DNA from: Pseudanabaena minima
GTDB taxonomy: Bacteria > Cyanobacteriota > Cyanobacteriia > Pseudanabaenales > Pseudanabaenaceae
Assembly: GCF_051131155.1 (NCBI RefSeq)
Contig: NZ_CP159508.1
Location: 1,302,001-1,366,000, forward strand
Direction of reading: 5' to 3'
DNA length: 64,000 bases
The notes beneath the pieces are model-generated. The model did not search any database, was not told the DNA's origin, and saw only the letters and a program-made list of their open reading frames with translations. The position numbers were made by a program, and so were the translations under genes. Position 1 is the first letter of the stretch, and each line of letters opens with the position of its first letter. Shown piece by piece: positions 42,207 through 52,104 of this stretch.

Positions 42207-44243
42207 ATGTCTAGGAAAGTTGACTTGCAAAAGCAACTAAAAATGGCGCAAGCTCAAATCCAAAGACTTTCTGAACAGTTAATAGCAGAACGGGAAACTG
42301 TTCAAAGCATCCAGTCTCAACTGCAAAAGCAACTTGACCATCAGCAACAACAACTTGCGGATCTTGAAGCTAGAGAAATTACCTATCGGCAGCAGTTTGA
42401 TTGTAATCCTCAGCCAATGTGGATCTTTGACTTGGAAACTTTACAGTTTTTAAAAGTTAATGATGCAGCGATCGCCAGATATGGCTATTCCAGAGATGAG
42501 TTTTTGAGCATGACGATCGCAGATATTCGCCCACCAGAGGATGTACCTCGGCTGTTGGCGAATGTGGCTCAAGTGGACTCTGGACTAGATCAAGCAGGTA
42601 TCTGGCGGCACTGCCTACGGGATGGGCGACTCATTTATGTAGAGATAAACTCCTATGCCATAGAGTTTGAGGGAAGGCGTGCGGAATTGGTGATGGCTCA
42701 AGATGTCACTGAGCGCAGACAGGCTCAAATTGACCTTGCAGTTCTAAATCAAGAGCTAGAAAAGCAGGTAATTGATCGCACTGCTGCCCTCGCCGCCTCC
42801 GAAGCTCGTCTTAACCTCTTGCTCAATGCCAATCCTGCCATCCTTTACAGTTGTGAGCCTCACGGAGACTATACTTGCACCTTTTTCAGCAAAAATGTAG
42901 AAACCTTACTGGGCTATACGCCAGAGGAAATTTACGCTATATCTGATTTTTGGTTGCAGAGGCTGCATCCAGATGAAGCCGCAAGAGTGCTTGCAGAAAT
43001 ACCAGATTTATTTGAGTATGGCATCCTCAAACTTGAATATCGTCTGCGTCATCGCGATGATCATTATGTATGGGTCTATGATGAATTGACATTACTTCAT
43101 GATAACGTAGGTCAGCCGCTTAAAATATTCGGGTTTGTTACAGATGTTAGCGATCGCAAAAAAGCAGAGAGTCAGATTAAACAACTACTCACCACCATCG
43201 AAAACGCCATTGATGGTATTGGCATTACCCAAAACAATATTTTTATCTATGCCAATCGCGCCCAACTAGATATGTTTGGCTACAGTGCCGACGAACTGAT
43301 TGGTCAACCTTGGATAATCCTATATAGTGCTGAGGAAGTCGCCCGTTTAGAACGGGAAGCTGTTCCTGTCTTTATACGCGATGGCTATTGGCTGGGAGAG
43401 ACGATCGCTACCCGCAAAGATGGAACTACCTTTAATCAAGAGTTATCGCTAACGCTCAGCGATGATGGAGTAACCATCGGTGTCAGTAAGAATATTAGCG
43501 ATCGCAAACAGGTAGAAATAGCCCTACGCGATAGTGAAATGCGGTATATCACCCTAGCTAAAACTGCACCTGTAGGCATCTTCCGTTTTGACCTTGAGGG
43601 TAACTGCATCTATGTCAATGAGGACTGGTGCAAAATGACTGGCAAACCAGCAAGCTTTGCCTTAAATAATCAGTGGCTAGAAACTCTTCATCCTGACGAT
43701 GTGACATATACCCAAATGCAAGTTCAGCAATGGTTGCTGGCAAATGATGGAAGTTTGTTTCAAAATGAAGCGCGGATCTTGCGTGATGATGGCAGTATTG
43801 TCTGGTTTTATTGCCAAATGCGTACTGAAATGAATGCCAACGGTGAACCCATTGGCTTTGTGGGTTCACTGACCGATATTAGCGATCGCAAACAGGCAGA
43901 AATTGCTCTCCAAAATCTCAGCGATCGCCTTACGTTAGCGATGGAAGCTGGAGGTTATGGAATCTGGGAATGGACTCTAGAACATTGGCTGATGTGGGAT
44001 GATCGGGTGTATGCCATCTATGGTCTACCAAATCAAGGACAAATCTCCAAATATGAAGATTGGCGTGTATTTGTTCATCCCGACGATATTGCTCAAGCTG
44101 AGGGTAATGCTCATATAGAAGAAAATGGGATCTTCAATAGTGAGTTTCGGATTTGGCAAACTGATGGCGAATGGCGATGGGTGCAGTCCGTTGGCAAAGT
44201 CCAGCGAGATGCGAACAAAAATATTAGTAATAGCTCAACGTAG
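42207..44243 (+). pseudogene. 5' part of an interrupted five-PAS hybrid histidine kinase
   Basis: Residues 1-671 are native, the last few (SNSST) come from the inserted element. An N-terminal coiled coil (1-60) precedes PAS domains at about 65-170, 200-320, 325-435, 440-570 and 580-671 (for example NPQPMWIFDLETLQFLKVND; HPDDIAQAEGNAHIEENGIF), each followed by SDRKQAE-type linkers. The IS66 element cuts the fifth PAS/PAC domain right after DANKNI. As it stands the product has sensors but no kinase. Confidence 0.9.
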
Positions 44244-45645
44244 GAAAATTGACAAAGGGGCAAAAGCTGATAAATTAAAGAAATGAAAGAACTACCCAAC
44301 CTAAAAGAACTAACAGACGAGGCAAAAGAAGCCTTGATAGTTAAGTTATGGGAAGAACTACAAAAACTACAGAAGCAGTTAGAAAAGAAACCAAAGAAGA
44401 CTTCAAAGAACTCAAGTTTGCCACCAGCCAAAGGATTTAAAGCGGAAATCAATAATCCAGAAAAACAGAAGGCAAACGAGCAGGAAGTATAGGAAGAGAT
44501 GGAGGAGGTCGTCAACTGAGTGAAAATCCAGACCAAACGCTCAAAGCAACTGTAAAAAGTTGTGCAGAATGTGGGAAAGAGATCGCTGAATCAATGCAGG
44601 TATTACTGGAACGATACGACAAGATCGATATACCACCAATCAAGCCCATCGTTACCAGAATCGAAAGGTATGGATGCAAGTGTGAGCATTGTGGACAGGA
44701 ACAAATCGCAGCATTACCCGTAGGACTTGAAGTAGGAAGTCCCTTTGGAGAAAGAATAGCTGCCCTAGTGACAACGATGAGATACAGTCACGGTATAAGC
44801 TATGGAAGAATGCAGCAAATGCTGAGTGAAGTATTTGGCTTAGAGATATCAGAAGGAGGTATCGCCAATCTCTTAACAAGGGTGAAAGGACAACTAGAGT
44901 CGGAGGTGACAGGAATACTCCAAGCCCTAAAAACATCTCGTCTAGTATGCAGTGACGAAACCAGTGCAAGGGTAAACGGTAAAAATCAATGGGAATGGGT
45001 ATTTCAGAACGAACAAGTATGTTTTCATATCATCCGACCGTCTAGAGGCGCAGATGTCATCGCCGAAGTGATGGCAGAGCATCAACCAGAGGTGTGGGTA
45101 TCAGATTTGTTTAGCGCCCAAAAGACCAATCCAGCGACAGAATGGCAAGTTTGTCTTGCCCATCAACTCAGAGATTGTCAGTATGGAATTGATGCAGGAG
45201 ACCAGATTTTCTCTGGCAGGATGAAAAAGCTGCTGCTACGAGCTTTGGTGCTGCGAAGGCGATGGTCGGATTTAGCTGACTCTACTCGTTATCAATATCG
45301 ATGTCGATTGTATCGAGACCTCGACAATATTTTAGCTCTGTTACCTACTCAAGAAGATGGACTTAGATTACAGAAGCGATATCTAGAATTACGAGAAAAC
45401 TTATTTCTGTTTTTGGATGACCACACCATCCCGCCAACTAATAACTCTAGCGAACAGGCTTTACGTTGGAGTGTCATTTTTAGAAAAGTTACGAATGGTT
45501 TTCGCTCCGATTGGGGGCGTGACTTATTTGCGGCTGTTCGTTCCATTGTCAATACTGGAAAAAGACAAGGCTTTTCTGCTTTTGAGTCCATTCTTATCGC
45601 TTTGAATCCTCTCAAATCATTGTTTTCTATAGGTTGAGCAATTAC
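44227..45645 (+). mobile_element. IS66-family insertion sequence, 1419 bp
   Basis: Ends GTAATAGCTCAACGTAG (left) and TATAGGTTGAGCAATTAC (right) are inverted repeats. The 8-bp target AAATATTA is duplicated exactly (44219-44226 and 45646-45653), the length typical for IS66. Only a transposase gene is present, with no tnpA/tnpB accessory genes. Confidence 0.93.
44283..45637 (+). CDS. IS66-family transposase, broken by a frame change
   Basis: The N-terminal piece (44283-44492, MKELPNLKELTDEAKEALIV, coiled coil, then KKTSKNSSLPPAKGFK) continues in another frame from TEGKRAGSIGRDGGGRQLSE through the main ORF (44594 onward by ATG). The shift is -1 at an A5 run at 44461-44465. The zinc-finger-like CAECGKE and CKCEHCGQE, the catalytic D (VCSDETSARV), D (VSDLFSAQ) and E (TNNSSEQALRWSVIF) are all present. 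It could be programmed slippage or an inactivating indel. Confidence 0.85.
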
Positions 45646-45653
45646 AAATATTA

Positions 45654-46912
45654 TTCGTATGGTGGGCGTTAACAGTGATATCACACAGCATAAACAGGCA
45701 GAACAAGAACTAGCAGAACGGAATCAACAACTTTCTATCACCAATGCCGAACTAGAACGCGCCACTCGCCTCAAAGATGAGTTTCTTGCAAATATGAGCC
45801 ACGAACTCAGGACTCCACTCAATTCGATCCTCGGTATGACCGAATCCTTACAGGACGAAATCTTTGGCACTATTAATGAAAGGCAACTTAAAGCACTCCG
45901 CCTCATCGAAAATAGTGGCAACCATCTACTGACTCTCATCAATGATATCCTCGATTTAGCAAAAATCGCCGCAGGAGAAATAAAGTTAGAGTTCAGTTCC
46001 GTTGAGGTGGAACAACTATGTAGCTCTGCTGTTACCTTCGTCAAACAGCAAGCCCACAAAAAACAAATCCGCCTAGCCCCAGAAATACCGCCAAATCTAC
46101 TGAATTTATACGTTGATGAAGTTCGGATCAGGCAAGTATTGCTGAATTTGCTGACCAATGCGGTCAAGTTCACTCCAGAGGGCGGCAGCATCAAACTTGC
46201 AGTTTCTCTGATTTCGCCCGAACCCAAAACTGATCGCCCTCACTATCTGCGCTTCTCCATTACCGACACAGGTATCGGCATCAGTCCCGAAAATATCTCT
46301 CGCCTCTTCAAACCCTTTAGCCAAATTGACAGCGCTCTCAACCGCAAGCAAATGGGAACAGGGCTAGGTCTAGCATTAGTAAAACAAATGGTGGAACTGC
46401 ATGGCGGCAAAGTGGGGCTAACCAGTGAATTTGGCGTAGGCAGTTGCTTTACTGTGGATCAGCCCTACAGTCCTGAAGTCCGCATACCTAGCCAGCCACA
46501 AGCGATCGCCTCTGACATTGCTCTATCCCCATCCTCTAGCAACACCAACTCTTATCGGATTCTTCTAGCAGAAGATAACCCCGCTAATGTGGCGACCATT
46601 GCCAGTTATTTAGAAGCGAAAGGTTATTGCATGATCTTCGCAAATAATGGTCAAGAGGCGATCGATCTGGCGCGATCGCATCAACCCGATTTAATTTTGA
46701 TGGATATTCAAATGCCTGAAATCGACGGTTTAGAAGCAATCAAGCAGATTCGTCAACAAGAGAGTTTACGCGAAACTCCGATCATTGCCTTAACTGCTTT
46801 GACGATGCAAGGCGATCGCGATAGATGTCTAGAATCTGGGGCTAATTATTATCTGAGTAAGCCAATTAAACTCAAGCAACTCACTGCAATGATTCAACAG
46901 ATCCTAATATAA
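45654..46912 (+). pseudogene. 3' part of the interrupted hybrid histidine kinase
   Basis: Restored reading after excision: DANKNI-IRMVGVNSDITQHKQAE. It holds the end of the fifth PAC, a coiled linker, HisKA (RLKDEFLANMSHELRTPLNS, H near residue 48 of the ORF at 45659), HATPase with N-box LLNLLTNAVKFTPEGG and G-boxes DTGIGIS and GTGLGLALVKQ, then a receiver (RILLAEDNPAN; phosphoacceptor in LILMDIQMPEIDG). An ATG at 45659 could allow translation of a sensorless kinase. Confidence 0.92.
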
Positions 46913-46936
46913 CGACAGTTCGACGAAGGCGAAAAC

Positions 46937-47052
46937 TATAGCTATATTCACCTGTATTAGGACAAATCAAAACCCAAATAATGTGAGGCGGCGCTTCGCG
47001 CCGCCTCACATTATTTGGGTTTTATGTCCTAACAAGAATGGCAACAGCTATA
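46937..47052. mobile_element. Full-length family A element, 116 bp
   Basis: Left TATAGCTATATTCACCTGTA and right TGGCAACAGCTATA ends, then TTAGGACA / TGTCCTAA, then perfect inner arms 46969-46994 and 46998-47023 (AAAACCCAAATAATGTGAGG...) with core GGCGGCGC-TTC-GCGCCGCC. It abuts an IS66 end remnant. Confidence 0.82.
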
Positions 47053-47113
47053 AGTCCATTCTTATCGCTTTAAATTCTCTCAAATCTTTGCTTGCTATAA
47101 GTTGAGCAGTTAG
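47053..47113. mobile_element. Solitary remnant of an IS66 right end
   Basis: TCCATTCTTATCGCTTTAAA and the following bases to GTTGAGCAGTTAG closely match the last 60 bp of the intact IS66 element (45587-45645, including the GTTGAGCAATTAC terminus), with scattered changes. The rest of that copy is gone. Confidence 0.8.
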
Positions 47114-47168
47114 AGCAAAATTTCAAGACATATTACAAAACGTTATTCTGTTTGCTCCACCTTATATC

Positions 47169-49685
47169 TCATAGCCCATTGCCAATTAGAAAGAAAGCAG
47201 ACCAAAAGTAAGGATGATCGAAGGGTTCACCACCTCGGATTAATGCTACTTGTGCTAAACGTAATGACTCTGTAGCGGAAATACCTTTCTTAAGATTGGC
47301 ATAAAATGCATCCATTAGTTTCTGTGTTCCACCGTCATCCACTGTCCATAGAGAGGCAATTACGGCTCTTGCGCCAGCATTCTGAAATTGATAGCCCAAT
47401 CCTAGCACCTCAGTTCCATCACCTAATTTGCCACCGATTCCTGTCTCACAAGCGCTCAAAACCACCAAGTCTACGCCCTTGAGCACCCAAGTCTCAATTT
47501 CTCTTAAGGTCAAGCGATCGCCATCTCCAAAGATCAAAAAAGATTCATCTGGTGTACCCGTATTAAAAGAACCGTGAGTAGCCAGATGAATGATTGTATG
47601 CGAACCTGTACCAGTTTTAGTTGAGTTTTTTGTAAAATTTTGATCAACTAGTTCTGTCACATTTGGGAATATACTGACAATATTTTTGACTTCCTTTTGG
47701 GTAGCAGGAATAGCAACAAAGGAAATAGTTTTACCCAACACATTCACGCTATGAGCCGTAGTTGAAGCCCCAGCGAAGACTTTGGGTTGATTTACTGAAG
47801 GTCGATTAAAATTCGTCAGTGAACTAGCAGTAATATTGTTGATTTTATATTTCTCCACTAAAAACTGCTTGCCATCATAGAGAGTAGAAATGGGAATATA
47901 ACGCAACCTACTATCAGGAGCATAGATGATTGTCTGTACATTAGCTTGTTGCAATTCAGCTTCGATGGGAGCAATCAGCCATTTATAAAACTGTTGGGAA
48001 GTATCTTTAAAATCAAAATTACTTGCATCTCGTAAATCTGCACGAAATTTATCGACAGCCGCACTAATTTCTCTTTGTCTGACTGGAACTGCACGATGTA
48101 TGGGTGGAGATGAAGGAGTGATCAATACAATTTCCAGCCTGCTTTCCAGTACCAGTGGATAAATAATCACTGCATTTAACTGCTTGAGTTCTTTTTGAAG
48201 GTTAACGATCGCTTTGAGATTCACATTTTGCTGTTGGATATCGTTATTTAGCTCCGTAGTTAGTTTCTGCACTTCTGCACTATTCAAAAAAGCGTTGAAT
48301 TGTCGATTAGCTTCTTTCTCTTGATTGACAAGATAGGTTAATCGTTCCTTTTGTTGAGGAGTTAACTTGTTCTGATTTTCTAGTACTTGTAAATCGGCAA
48401 GTTCTCTATTCAAATTGATCATTTGCATTTCTACAGGCTGATACTCTACGCCCTTGGCAGTTTGTTCATTGCCACGGACATTTTTAAGGAGGTCATCCGC
48501 TTCCTGCACTTTGAGCAGATCAATCACCTGCTGCGCCTCGATCACGCGATCCTGCTGCAAAAGTAAATCTGCAAGCCGACGATATACTGGCGCAATTGTG
48601 TCTGCGTAGAGTTTTTGCTCCTGTCGCGCTAGGGAGTTGAGGTCTTTCCGAATCTCCTCATAAATATTAACGGATTGCTTGAGATAGGCGATCGCCAAAA
48701 CATTCTGCTTACGTTCTTTGAGCAGTGAGCCAATATGTTGATAGAGCTTAGCCTCACCTGCGCGATCGCCTGTTTGGCGACTAATGGCTAGAGCCTGTTG
48801 ATAGTAACCGAGCGCGATTTCAAACTGTCCTTGGCTGTTGTAGAGCAGTCCTATATTGCCGAGAGTGATGCTTTCATTTACTCGATCTGCCAACTTTTGA
48901 CTGATCTCTAGGGATTGCTGATAGCTTTTGAAAGCCTCAGCATTCAGTCCGCGCTCATTCAAAAGATAGCCGATGTTGTTGAGAATTACGGCTTCACCTG
49001 CGGGATTTTTGCCCGATTCTTTGGTCAGCGCTAGAGCCTGTCGATAATAATCTAGAGAATTGGCATATTCCTTGTTGTTGCGATAGACCAGTCCCAAATT
49101 GTTAATTGTTCTGGCAATACCAAAGCGATCGCCTAATTTCTGTTGAAGTTTGAGAGCTTCTTGATAGAGTTTGATCGAGCGATCAAATTGTCCCAAGTTG
49201 CGATAGACGATGCCCATGTTGTTGAGAATGCTGCTCTCGCTCAAGGCATCTTTAATGTCTTTGCTAATTTTAAGGGCGCGTTCATAGGATTCGATCGCGC
49301 GTACAAACTGCCCCAAGTCGTTGTAAACAGAGGCTATACCATTCAATGCTTGAGCTTGTCCAGCGCGATCCTGTTCTGCGGTGCTAAGCTTCAATGCTTG
49401 CTGAAAAGCTTCTAATGCGGAGTTAAGTTGTCCTTTTTTCTGTAATGCAATCCCATTCTTTTGCAAAATGTCAGCATCCGATGACTTTGCTTTGAAATTA
49501 TTGTCTGAACTTTCTTGTGAGCTAATTTGAGCCATTGCCGCAGATGTTAGCCCCAAATGCGTCCAAGTTCCGTATATACCAATCGAAAGGGGCAACAACC
49601 AAACAGAAGAGCAGAAACCTTTGTGTAAAGCCTTAAAGATCATATTGCTGTACTTATTCGCAGATAAATCAATAATGTAGTGCAT
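47169..49685 (-). CDS. Exported TPR-CHAT domain protein
   Basis: 838 residues from 49685; ATG 49643 (MIFKALHKGFCSSVWLLPLS) gives a better signal peptide, cleaved near AMAQ. About seven tetratricopeptide repeats (residues 70-340; for example ALEAFQQALKLS, AIESYERALKIS), a helical linker (380-470), and a C-terminal CHAT caspase-like domain with catalytic His in IIHLATHGSF and Cys in LVVLSACETGIGG. CHAT-TPR proteins are frequent in cyanobacteria; some CHAT proteases are immune effectors. Divergent from an M48 protease, 86 bp apart. Substrate unknown. Confidence 0.9.
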   Translation of the reverse strand: MHYIIDLSANKYSNMIFKALHKGFCSSVWLLPLSIGIYGTWTHLGLTSAAMAQISSQESSDNNFKAKSSDADILQKNGIALQKKGQLNSALEAFQQALKLSTAEQDRAGQAQALNGIASVYNDLGQFVRAIESYERALKISKDIKDALSESSILNNMGIVYRNLGQFDRSIKLYQEALKLQQKLGDRFGIARTINNLGLVYRNNKEYANSLDYYRQALALTKESGKNPAGEAVILNNIGYLLNERGLNAEAFKSYQQSLEISQKLADRVNESITLGNIGLLYNSQGQFEIALGYYQQALAISRQTGDRAGEAKLYQHIGSLLKERKQNVLAIAYLKQSVNIYEEIRKDLNSLARQEQKLYADTIAPVYRRLADLLLQQDRVIEAQQVIDLLKVQEADDLLKNVRGNEQTAKGVEYQPVEMQMINLNRELADLQVLENQNKLTPQQKERLTYLVNQEKEANRQFNAFLNSAEVQKLTTELNNDIQQQNVNLKAIVNLQKELKQLNAVIIYPLVLESRLEIVLITPSSPPIHRAVPVRQREISAAVDKFRADLRDASNFDFKDTSQQFYKWLIAPIEAELQQANVQTIIYAPDSRLRYIPISTLYDGKQFLVEKYKINNITASSLTNFNRPSVNQPKVFAGASTTAHSVNVLGKTISFVAIPATQKEVKNIVSIFPNVTELVDQNFTKNSTKTGTGSHTIIHLATHGSFNTGTPDESFLIFGDGDRLTLREIETWVLKGVDLVVLSACETGIGGKLGDGTEVLGLGYQFQNAGARAVIASLWTVDDGGTQKLMDAFYANLKKGISATESLRLAQVALIRGGEPFDHPYFWSAFFLIGNGL

Positions 49686-49771
49686 TTATATAAAATAAAT
49701 GATTGTTTACAATTTGATAGGTTTGAAAAATTTAGAATTACTTATAATTTAATTAGTTTAAGGATTTTATT

Positions 49772-51607
49772 GTGCCAATATTTTCTGTCTATCGTCGAGC
49801 AGTCTTGAGGTGGATGTCACTATTCTGCATTGGCTTAGTGATCTCGTTTCTCTTTGTTGGTCAAGCCGAGACTCAAAATCAAAGTAATTGCATCAAGATC
49901 CCCGAAGTGTCTTTAGGCAATGCCGAAGCAATTGAAAGAAATAGACGTGTGGCTGTGCTAATTCAAGCGGATCGATTGATTCAGAGTAACAATCTGGCTG
50001 AAGCGATCAAATTGCAACAATCTGTGAAAAAAGCTCTCCCCAACGTAGCTGCGCCTAATCCACCGACAAGAAATGTGGATAATCTAGCGAGTGGCGCTAA
50101 GGTATATTGGCAGAATGCTGAAGAAGGGCTAGAGGCTGGACTGTCCACCAAATCATTAATTGCTTTGGAGAAGCTATCCGATAATTATCCTGAATTTATT
50201 ACTGGACATATCAAGTTCGCGGAGGCATCCCTACGCTGGAATCAACCAGATAAAGCGATCCAAACCTTAGATCGTGCCTATGGCATTTATCCCGATCGCG
50301 TGGATTTATTAGAGCCATTACTCAAACTACTTATATCTAAAAAGATGGAGGTCGAAGCTTCCATTGCTTCCCGTCAGTTTGCACTTAACTATCCTGAACA
50401 TCCTGATGCTCCTAAATATAAGAAGCTGGCTGATGATTACATGAATCAGTTTATCAATGACTTCAAAAATGAGTCATTTATCACTGCACTTATTTCTGGC
50501 GATCGCAAAATCATTGAGCAAATTTTTAAAGGAGAATCGGGATTTGGTGAAGAAAGTGCTGCCGAAATCAAACAGAGTGTGTCGTTAGTAACTGATCCGA
50601 AGCTGACGGAATATATCAATAACCTTGGGCAAAAATTGGCAAAACTATCGGGTCGGGATGACTTCAAATATGAGTTCAATATCATCCAAGACAATTCTCT
50701 CAATGCCTTTGCTCTACCAGGAGGCAAGATCTTCATCAATACAGGTGCGATCGCCGATATGGAATCGGAAGCAGAGCTAGCTGGTATTCTCAGTCATGAA
50801 ATTGCCCATACGGTCTTTTCGCATTCCTATCAAAAGATTATTACCGAAACCAAAGCCAGAGCTTTAAAAAAAGTTGGGTTGATCAATACATTTCTGGAGT
50901 ATCTCAAGCCAGAACTTGCATTTGGGCGATCGCTTGAACAACAAGCTGATTTCTTAGGCACGCGCATTCTCTCATCGGCTGGCTATTCTGCGGATGGACT
51001 ATATCGTGTGTTTGATCGCTGGCGTGGTTATGAGAAAGATCGGCAGACAGGTTGGCTAGATAGTCATCCTGCGTCTTCAGAACGAGTGAGATATTTACAA
51101 GCAGCCGTCCAAAATCGCAACTACAATCGCTACTCATTAGAGAATATTGAAGCTCTAATTGCGGCGCGGGGTGCATTCTGTAAATCGGAAGCTAAAAATC
51201 CACCCTCTACAGATGTTCCAACTTCTACTTCCAAACCCAGTAATAAGCCAACTTTAGGCAAGGTGGCTGTAGTTGCTGGGCAAACCAACGACAATGTGAG
51301 CATCAATATTAATGGAGGTAAGGTTGAGTCGAGCGGTAAATACATACTGAATGTAGAAATCGTCAACAAGAGCAGTCAGTCTTTTGGATTTGTACCTATA
51401 TTTGCGAAGACAACTAATGCTGATGGAAAGACAGTTTCGTCACAGTTCATCAGTGCTTCTGGCAAAAACGTTGTGAATGCAGGAGAAACTGCTAAAGGAA
51501 CTCTCTCTGTTTTCCAGCAGCCTTGGCGAGATACTGGCGATCAAGGGCTAGTGTGGCAAGTAACAGAAAGTACTGGCGGTGGTCGAGTGTTTCGGATTCC
51601 ATTCTAA
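49772..51607 (+). CDS. Exported M48-family metalloprotease with TPR-like region
   Basis: 611 residues, GTG start. A signal segment (RWMSLFCIGLVISFLFVGQAE, about 14-34) precedes helical TPR-like repeats (60-220), then the M48 domain with HEIAHTVFSHSYQ (about 346) and the third zinc ligand in EQQADFLGTRILSSAGY (about 389). A Pro/Ser linker and a beta-sandwich-like tail (490-611, VEIVNKSSQSFGFVPIFAKT) follow. Similar to BepA/LoiP-type periplasmic proteases that act on envelope proteins. Shares its promoter gap with the CHAT gene. Confidence 0.9.
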   Translation: MPIFSVYRRAVLRWMSLFCIGLVISFLFVGQAETQNQSNCIKIPEVSLGNAEAIERNRRVAVLIQADRLIQSNNLAEAIKLQQSVKKALPNVAAPNPPTRNVDNLASGAKVYWQNAEEGLEAGLSTKSLIALEKLSDNYPEFITGHIKFAEASLRWNQPDKAIQTLDRAYGIYPDRVDLLEPLLKLLISKKMEVEASIASRQFALNYPEHPDAPKYKKLADDYMNQFINDFKNESFITALISGDRKIIEQIFKGESGFGEESAAEIKQSVSLVTDPKLTEYINNLGQKLAKLSGRDDFKYEFNIIQDNSLNAFALPGGKIFINTGAIADMESEAELAGILSHEIAHTVFSHSYQKIITETKARALKKVGLINTFLEYLKPELAFGRSLEQQADFLGTRILSSAGYSADGLYRVFDRWRGYEKDRQTGWLDSHPASSERVRYLQAAVQNRNYNRYSLENIEALIAARGAFCKSEAKNPPSTDVPTSTSKPSNKPTLGKVAVVAGQTNDNVSININGGKVESSGKYILNVEIVNKSSQSFGFVPIFAKTTNADGKTVSSQFISASGKNVVNAGETAKGTLSVFQQPWRDTGDQGLVWQVTESTGGGRVFRIPF

Positions 51608-51612
51608 TTTGC

Positions 51613-51647
51613 TTTAAAAAAGCCTTGCAAAGCAAGGCTTTTTTAAA
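51613..51647. terminator. Terminator after the M48 gene
   Basis: Perfect 16-bp stem TTTAAAAAAGCCTTGC (51613-51628) with 51632-51647, loop AAA, T-run on the 3' side, 6 bp after the stop codon. Confidence 0.88.
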
Positions 51648-51684
51648 TTATTTACTGGGTTTTGAGATTCAAGAAATGGTAACG

Positions 51685-51880
51685 CCACGTAACATCAGAT
51701 ATTAACTGATGTTACGTGGAACTCAGATGATGAATTGCTTGCTGCTAGCGAAGCAGGGCAACCACGGGGGGATTGCCCCTACCTCAATAATTTAGATTCT
51801 TTAGGGGCTGTGCCCCCCGTGCCAGCCCCAGACTTCCGAGATCGCAGGAATTGCTTCTACATAACATCAGTTAATATAAT
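51685..51880. repeat. Intergenic repeat cluster
   Basis: Perfect 14-bp inverted repeat CCACGTAACATCAG (51685-51698 with 51706-51719); the half-site TAACATCAGTTAAT recurs near 51862. Between them GGGCAACCACGGGGGGATTG pairs as GGGCAA/TTGCCC, a sequence type I know from many cyanobacterial intergenic regions, then AGGGGCTGTGCCCCC. No gene. Confidence 0.6.
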
Positions 51881-51906
51881 GAAATCAACACTGCTTAATA
51901 TTAAAA

Positions 51907-52075
51907 TTAAGTAACCGAAGGAAACTTGGAATCAATATTTCTGTATGCTTGTGCTGTGAAACCATCATTGCGATCGCTAATTTTGTAGCGATTGTCTTGA
52001 AAGTCAAGAGGAAAGGAGAAAAAATCTAAATTCCAAATATGCACGACAAAATTACGGTAATGTGTATCCGTTTTT
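51907..52075 (-). pseudogene. C-terminal stub of an unknown gene, cut by IS110
   Basis: Minus-strand frame without start: THYRNFVVHIWNLDFFSFPL, DFQDNRYKISDRNDGFTAQA, YRNIDSKFPSVT and a TAA at 51909. The composition and the in-frame GCGATCGC site (SDRN) look fully coding. It becomes non-coding at about 52076-52085, which marks the likely end of the IS110 element. The missing 5' part is not found on the far side of that element. Family unknown. Confidence 0.65.
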
Positions 52076-52104
52076 GTCCTTGATTAGATTGTACAAGCAT
52101 TCAA

